Positions 5,120 through 7,231 of a stretch of DNA of 7,231 nucleotides are shown one piece after another. The notes beneath the pieces are model-generated. The model worked only from the letters and a program-made list of their open reading frames with translations. It was not told the origin of the DNA and ran no database searches. The DNA is taken from positions 4,450 to 11,680 of the forward strand of contig QNVD01000168.1 of NCBI GenBank assembly GCA_004347925.1, in the 5' to 3' direction. The position numbers and the translations under genes are program-made. Each line of letters starts with the position of its first letter. Position 1 is the stretch's first letter. This DNA comes from Hadesarchaea archaeon (GTDB lineage Archaea > Hadarchaeota > Hadarchaeia > Hadarchaeales > WYZ-LMO6).

Positions 5120-5181
5120 ACAGGGAGGAGGGAATAGAGATACCTTTCCCGGTGAGGACGGTCTACGCGAGGAGGGAGTAG
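5101..5181 (+). pseudogene. mscS: 3' fragment of an MscS-type mechanosensitive channel gene
   Basis: The frame starting at AAG 5101 reads KELHRRYREEGIEIPFPVRT followed by VYARRE and a stop at 5179-5181. This is the characteristic end of the MscS family's cytoplasmic domain, where F/Y-x-E-x-GI-x-IPFP precedes the C-terminus. MscS is an inner-membrane channel that opens under hypo-osmotic stress. The fragment begins at the right end of the TnpB element and has no start of its own; the frame can be read back only through TTG-ACA (5095-5100) to a TAG. The membrane and beta domains are missing in this window, and the DNA left of the element is not mscS. It is therefore a truncated remnant. Confidence 0.82.
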
Positions 5182-5372
5182 TCCCAAAAGTTCTGAACCT
5201 GGAGCTTAACAGTTTTGTTAAGGAAGGGAAAAAAGGCTTTACGAGCCCGTGGAGGGGCTGAGGAGGTCGGCTTATCGAGTAGCACCGAATTTCTCTCTCG
5301 ATGCGTGATGAAACGAAAGGAAGCCCCGTTGGCCCAGGAAGCCTTAAAGGTCGAGGTGGGGATGGCGATTCG
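5182..5372. other. Spacer with a perfect hairpin between the mscS fragment and the minus-strand ATPase
   Basis: CTTAACA (5205-5211) and TGTTAAG (5216-5222) form a perfect 7-base stem with a GTTT loop, followed by an A-rich run (AAAAAA at 5229-5234). It lies downstream of both convergent units, so it could mark a transcript end, though no T-run follows on the plus strand. The plus frame ending at 5376 is open from about 5191 and ends with MKRKEAPLAQEALKVEVGMA then IR and a stop. It looks protein-like but has no clear start or promoter. It may be a fragment of a small gene, or chance. Confidence 0.4.
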
Positions 5373-6704
5373 CTAAGGTCCTGCGAGCAACCAGCTCCAA
5401 ACCGGTTTGTACAGTATCTTTTTCCCCTTCACCTTTTCCTCCCCCTCGAAATCCTCGGTCAGGACCAATCCCTCATGCAGCTTGAACTCATCCATGGCTT
5501 TCACCAATCCCCTGAGCTCCCTCCTGCGCGTCTCCTCCTCGCTCGGATCCCAGCAGACTTGGAGGAGCTCCTGAACCCTTAGACCTTCCCTGATGACGAA
5601 GTCCACTTCCAGCTGTGTTTCATCCTTCCAGTAGAAGAACTCCAGGTCCGGATGCTGGGCCCGTCTTCTTCTCAGCTCGAGCGCCAAGAGATTTTCGGCC
5701 AATTTTCCGAGGTTTTCGCGGAATCTGAAACCGATCGCATTGGACAGGCCGACATCGATGGAATAAACCTTCCTGGGGCTGTTTTCCTGCTCCTTAACCG
5801 ACCAGGAGAACCTTTTGACGAAGAAAACGAGGTTTGCCGTCTCGAGGTAGGATGAGAACCTCCTCACGGTCTCGGTTGGAAGCTGGATGAATCCGGAGAT
5901 CCTCCTGAAGCTGACGGGTGAAGAAACGTTCGTCAGGTAAAACCTAGCCAGAGCCTTCAGCTTGTCGGGTTTTCTCACCCCGAACCTCTGCACGACGTCC
6001 CTGCCCAAGATGTCCTCGTAATAGCTCCTGAGGGTTCTCGTCCTGAAGTCCGGATCCTCGCTCAGGACCACCTCCGGAAACCCCCCGATCTCCATATACT
6101 CCCTGAACAGACGCTTTATCCCCAAGGAGTTGAGCAGAACGTCTTTCGCTTCCCTTATCTCCATTCCTTTGAAGCTGAGGAACTCTTTGAAGCTCAGCGG
6201 AAGGACTTCGAAATAGATCTGTCTTCCGGTCAGGACGCTCGCCAGTTCCCCGCTCAGGAGTTTTGAGGAGGAGCCTGAGACCGTCACGAAGGCTTCGCCG
6301 CGCTCGTTTAGGCTTCTCACGAACCGCTCCCACCCATCCACGTTTTGGATCTCGTCCAGAAACACAAACGGTTTCCCGGCCGGTTTCACGATTTCGAGAT
6401 ACGCCTCATACATCCGCTGAAGCAGGCCAACGTCTGCCCCCACGAACTCCGGCTCCTCGAAGTTCACGATCAGGAGGTCGCCCCGATTCGTGCCTTCATC
6501 CATCAGGAGTTTGGCCATTTGCTTCATCAGCGTGGTTTTCCCCGATCTCCTGACCCCCACCATGGAGACGATTTTACCCGCCTTGGCGAACTTCAAGAGC
6601 GCGTCCACGTAGTCCCTTCTGAGGATTCCTACCTCCAGATCCCTGCTCCAGAAGTTCCATTTGCTCAGCACCTCAACCATCCTCGCTTTTCCCATTTTCC
6701 CCAT
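5373..6704 (-). CDS. AAA+ ATPase with C-terminal DUF4143-like domain (AAA_14/DUF4143, COG1373 type)
   Basis: 443 residues from the ATG at 6704. MVEVLSKWNFW (from residue 9, ATG at 6680) is the usual family start and follows GCGAGG, so the protein may begin there (435 residues). However, the TATA box at 6725-6734 fits a leaderless start at 6704. Walker A is GVRRSGKTT at 50-58, Walker B is FVFLDEIQ at 113-120 (D117, E118), and the sensor-1 strand is TVSGSSS at 141-147. LTGRQIYFEVLPLSFKEFL (158-176) and GGFPE (207-211) are hallmark blocks. In the C-terminal domain E337 and EVDF (D368) are kept, but the later strand reads LLQVCWD (380-386) in place of E-x-K, so the nuclease site is probably incomplete; this form is common in the family. 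It is more typical of DUF4143 proteins than the ATPase at 1423 and too divergent to be a recent duplicate. Its promoter carries a palindrome. The cellular role is not established. Confidence 0.9.
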   Translation of the reverse strand: MGKMGKARMVEVLSKWNFWSRDLEVGILRRDYVDALLKFAKAGKIVSMVGVRRSGKTTLMKQMAKLLMDEGTNRGDLLIVNFEEPEFVGADVGLLQRMYEAYLEIVKPAGKPFVFLDEIQNVDGWERFVRSLNERGEAFVTVSGSSSKLLSGELASVLTGRQIYFEVLPLSFKEFLSFKGMEIREAKDVLLNSLGIKRLFREYMEIGGFPEVVLSEDPDFRTRTLRSYYEDILGRDVVQRFGVRKPDKLKALARFYLTNVSSPVSFRRISGFIQLPTETVRRFSSYLETANLVFFVKRFSWSVKEQENSPRKVYSIDVGLSNAIGFRFRENLGKLAENLLALELRRRRAQHPDLEFFYWKDETQLEVDFVIREGLRVQELLQVCWDPSEEETRRRELRGLVKAMDEFKLHEGLVLTEDFEGEEKVKGKKILYKPVWSWLLAGP

Positions 6705-6724
6705 TTCATCACATTCTAATGACG

Positions 6725-6734
6725 TATTTATAAA
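6725..6734 (-). promoter_or_regulatory. TATA box of the minus-strand ATPase gene
   Basis: On the minus strand this reads TTTATAAATA, centred about 26 bases before the ATG at 6704. The distance predicts a leaderless transcript starting at that codon. Confidence 0.65.
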
Positions 6735-6736
6735 TT

Positions 6737-6758
6737 TTTGTCATATATATGTGACAAA
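6737..6758 (-). promoter_or_regulatory. Palindromic candidate operator upstream of the ATPase TATA box
   Basis: The arms TTTGTCA (6737-6743) and TGACAAA (6752-6758) are a perfect 7-base inverted repeat around an 8-base spacer, and CATATATATG (6742-6751) is itself a perfect palindrome nested inside. The site abuts the TATA box and covers the BRE position, so a dimeric regulator bound here could block TFB or, if shifted, activate. No regulator for it is evident in the window. Confidence 0.5.
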
Positions 6759-6868
6759 TTTAGGAAAAGATCCAGCCCTCAGTTTTGGTCCTCCACCCTT
6801 CAGCCACCGAACCCCAGCCCCTTAAACCCGCCTTTTCCTGAGAGGGAGGGGTGGGCTTGGAGCCCGGG

Positions 6869-7231
6869 ATGGAGGTATACGCCAAGAGGCTGGTGAGGGG
6901 AAGCGCGGTGGTTTTCACCTGCGGAGTGGTGGCCGCCTTCGTGGCCTTCCTCCTCAGGATGTTCCTGGCCAGGGAGCTCCCGGTGGAGGAGTACGGCCTC
7001 TTCTACGCCCTTCTGACTTTTGTTTCTTTTTTCACCTTGTTCAGGGACCTGGGCCTGAACTCGGCGTTGGTGAAGTTCCTTCCCGAGTTCAGGGCGAAGG
7101 GGAAGAAAAGGGCTCTTCGCTCCTCCCTCTCGCTGGTGGCCCTCCTCCAGACCCTCCCCTCCCTCCTCCTCCTCTCCCTCCTCTTCCTCCTCTCTGGCTG
7201 GCTCTCCTCCTCCTTCTTCCGGAACCCTGAG
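6869..7231 (+). CDS. MOP/Wzx-type polysaccharide flippase, N-terminal part (cut by window edge)
   Basis: The frame is open to the end of the window, giving 121 residues from ATG 6869. Two hydrophobic spans are clear, about 12-33 (SAVVFTCGVVAAFVAFLLRM) and 44-60 (YALLTFVSFFTLF), followed by RDLGLNSALVKFLPEFRAKG and a third, very leucine-rich span at about 87-112. The order (R...LVRGSAVVF, L-x-R...EYGLFYAL, D-x-GL-x-x-ALVKFLPE) is that of the polysaccharide-biosynthesis/MOP exporter family (COG2244, RfbX/Wzx-like), which moves lipid-linked sugars across the membrane. In-frame GTG 6851 and TTG 6857 are alternative starts: a weak CTTAAACC box at 6821-6828 lies about 26 bases before GTG 6851, and GGGAGGGG (6843-6850) lies about 6 bases before TTG 6857. 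A stop at 6839-6841 bounds the frame. Neighbouring surface-polysaccharide genes would be expected to the right. Confidence 0.8.
   Translation, partial: MEVYAKRLVRGSAVVFTCGVVAAFVAFLLRMFLARELPVEEYGLFYALLTFVSFFTLFRDLGLNSALVKFLPEFRAKGKKRALRSSLSLVALLQTLPSLLLLSLLFLLSGWLSSSFFRNPE

Noticed and set aside
5306..5345. GTGATGA resembling box C of a C/D RNA.
   Set aside because: No CTGA box D follows at a suitable distance and no terminal stem is present.
5301..5582. Plus-strand frame of 93 codons over the ATPase 3' end.
   Set aside because: It is antisense to the well-supported ATPase and has no domain; its N-terminal part falls in the spacer without a promoter.

Overview
The window looks like chromosomal DNA of a thermophilic archaeon, from an accessory and much rearranged stretch. 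Genes are GC-rich and the spacers between them are AT-rich. Most genes use AGG for arginine and are purine-rich on the coding strand. Several genes have an A/T-rich TATA-like box about 26-28 bases before the start codon, which is the geometry of archaeal leaderless transcripts. The protein families (AAA_14/DUF4143-type ATPases, a DUF3782-type coiled-coil nuclease-fold protein, IS200/IS605-type TnpB, an AbiE-like pair) are common in archaeal accessory islands. I cannot name the lineage from the sequence; Hadarchaeota-like or another euryarchaeal thermophile is only a guess.

Layout, left to right. (1) 39-1327: a two-gene cassette of a winged-helix regulator and a MNT-fold nucleotidyltransferase, 2 bases apart, resembling type IV (AbiE-like) toxin-antitoxin. 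A perfect 7+2+7 palindrome overlaps its TATA region. (2) 1423-2670: an AAA+ ATPase with an intact C-terminal PD-(D/E)XK-like signature. (3) 2810-3502: a DUF3782-like protein, a long heptad coiled coil joined to a PD-(D/E)XK-like domain. (4) 3503-3866: a gene-poor stretch holding a decayed, frameshifted C-terminus of an older TnpB on the minus strand and a partial duplication of the preceding gene's 3' end. (5) about 3857-5099: a TnpB-only IS200/IS605-type element with recognisable left- and right-end hairpins, an intact tnpB, and a strongly folded 3' segment that fits an omega (re)RNA. (6) 5101-5181: the last 26 codons of an MscS-type channel gene directly against the element's right end. (7) 5373-6704, minus strand: a second AAA_14/DUF4143-type ATPase with its own TATA box and a palindromic candidate operator. 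(8) 6869 to the right edge: the start of a MOP/Wzx-type polysaccharide flippase gene, cut by the window.

The most informative region is 3503-5181. The TnpB element is flanked on the left by an antisense relic of an unrelated TnpB and on the right by the tail of mscS. Both ends carry the same signals: a TTGA(T/C) cleavage-site-like pentamer and CAAG on the 5' side of a terminal hairpin. Joining left TTGAT to the right flank recreates a good MscS reading (LIKELHRRYREEG), yet the rest of mscS is not to the left. The simplest reading is that the present element is a product of recombination between two copies inserted at different TTGAT sites, or that a later rearrangement removed the mscS 5' part.

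Nothing here is clearly a new system. The best candidates for follow-up are the TnpB/omega-RNA unit whose inferred guide equals the mscS 3' end, the ATPase plus DUF3782 pair, and the operator-controlled AbiE-like cassette. All calls are by eye; no database search or RNA folding was run.
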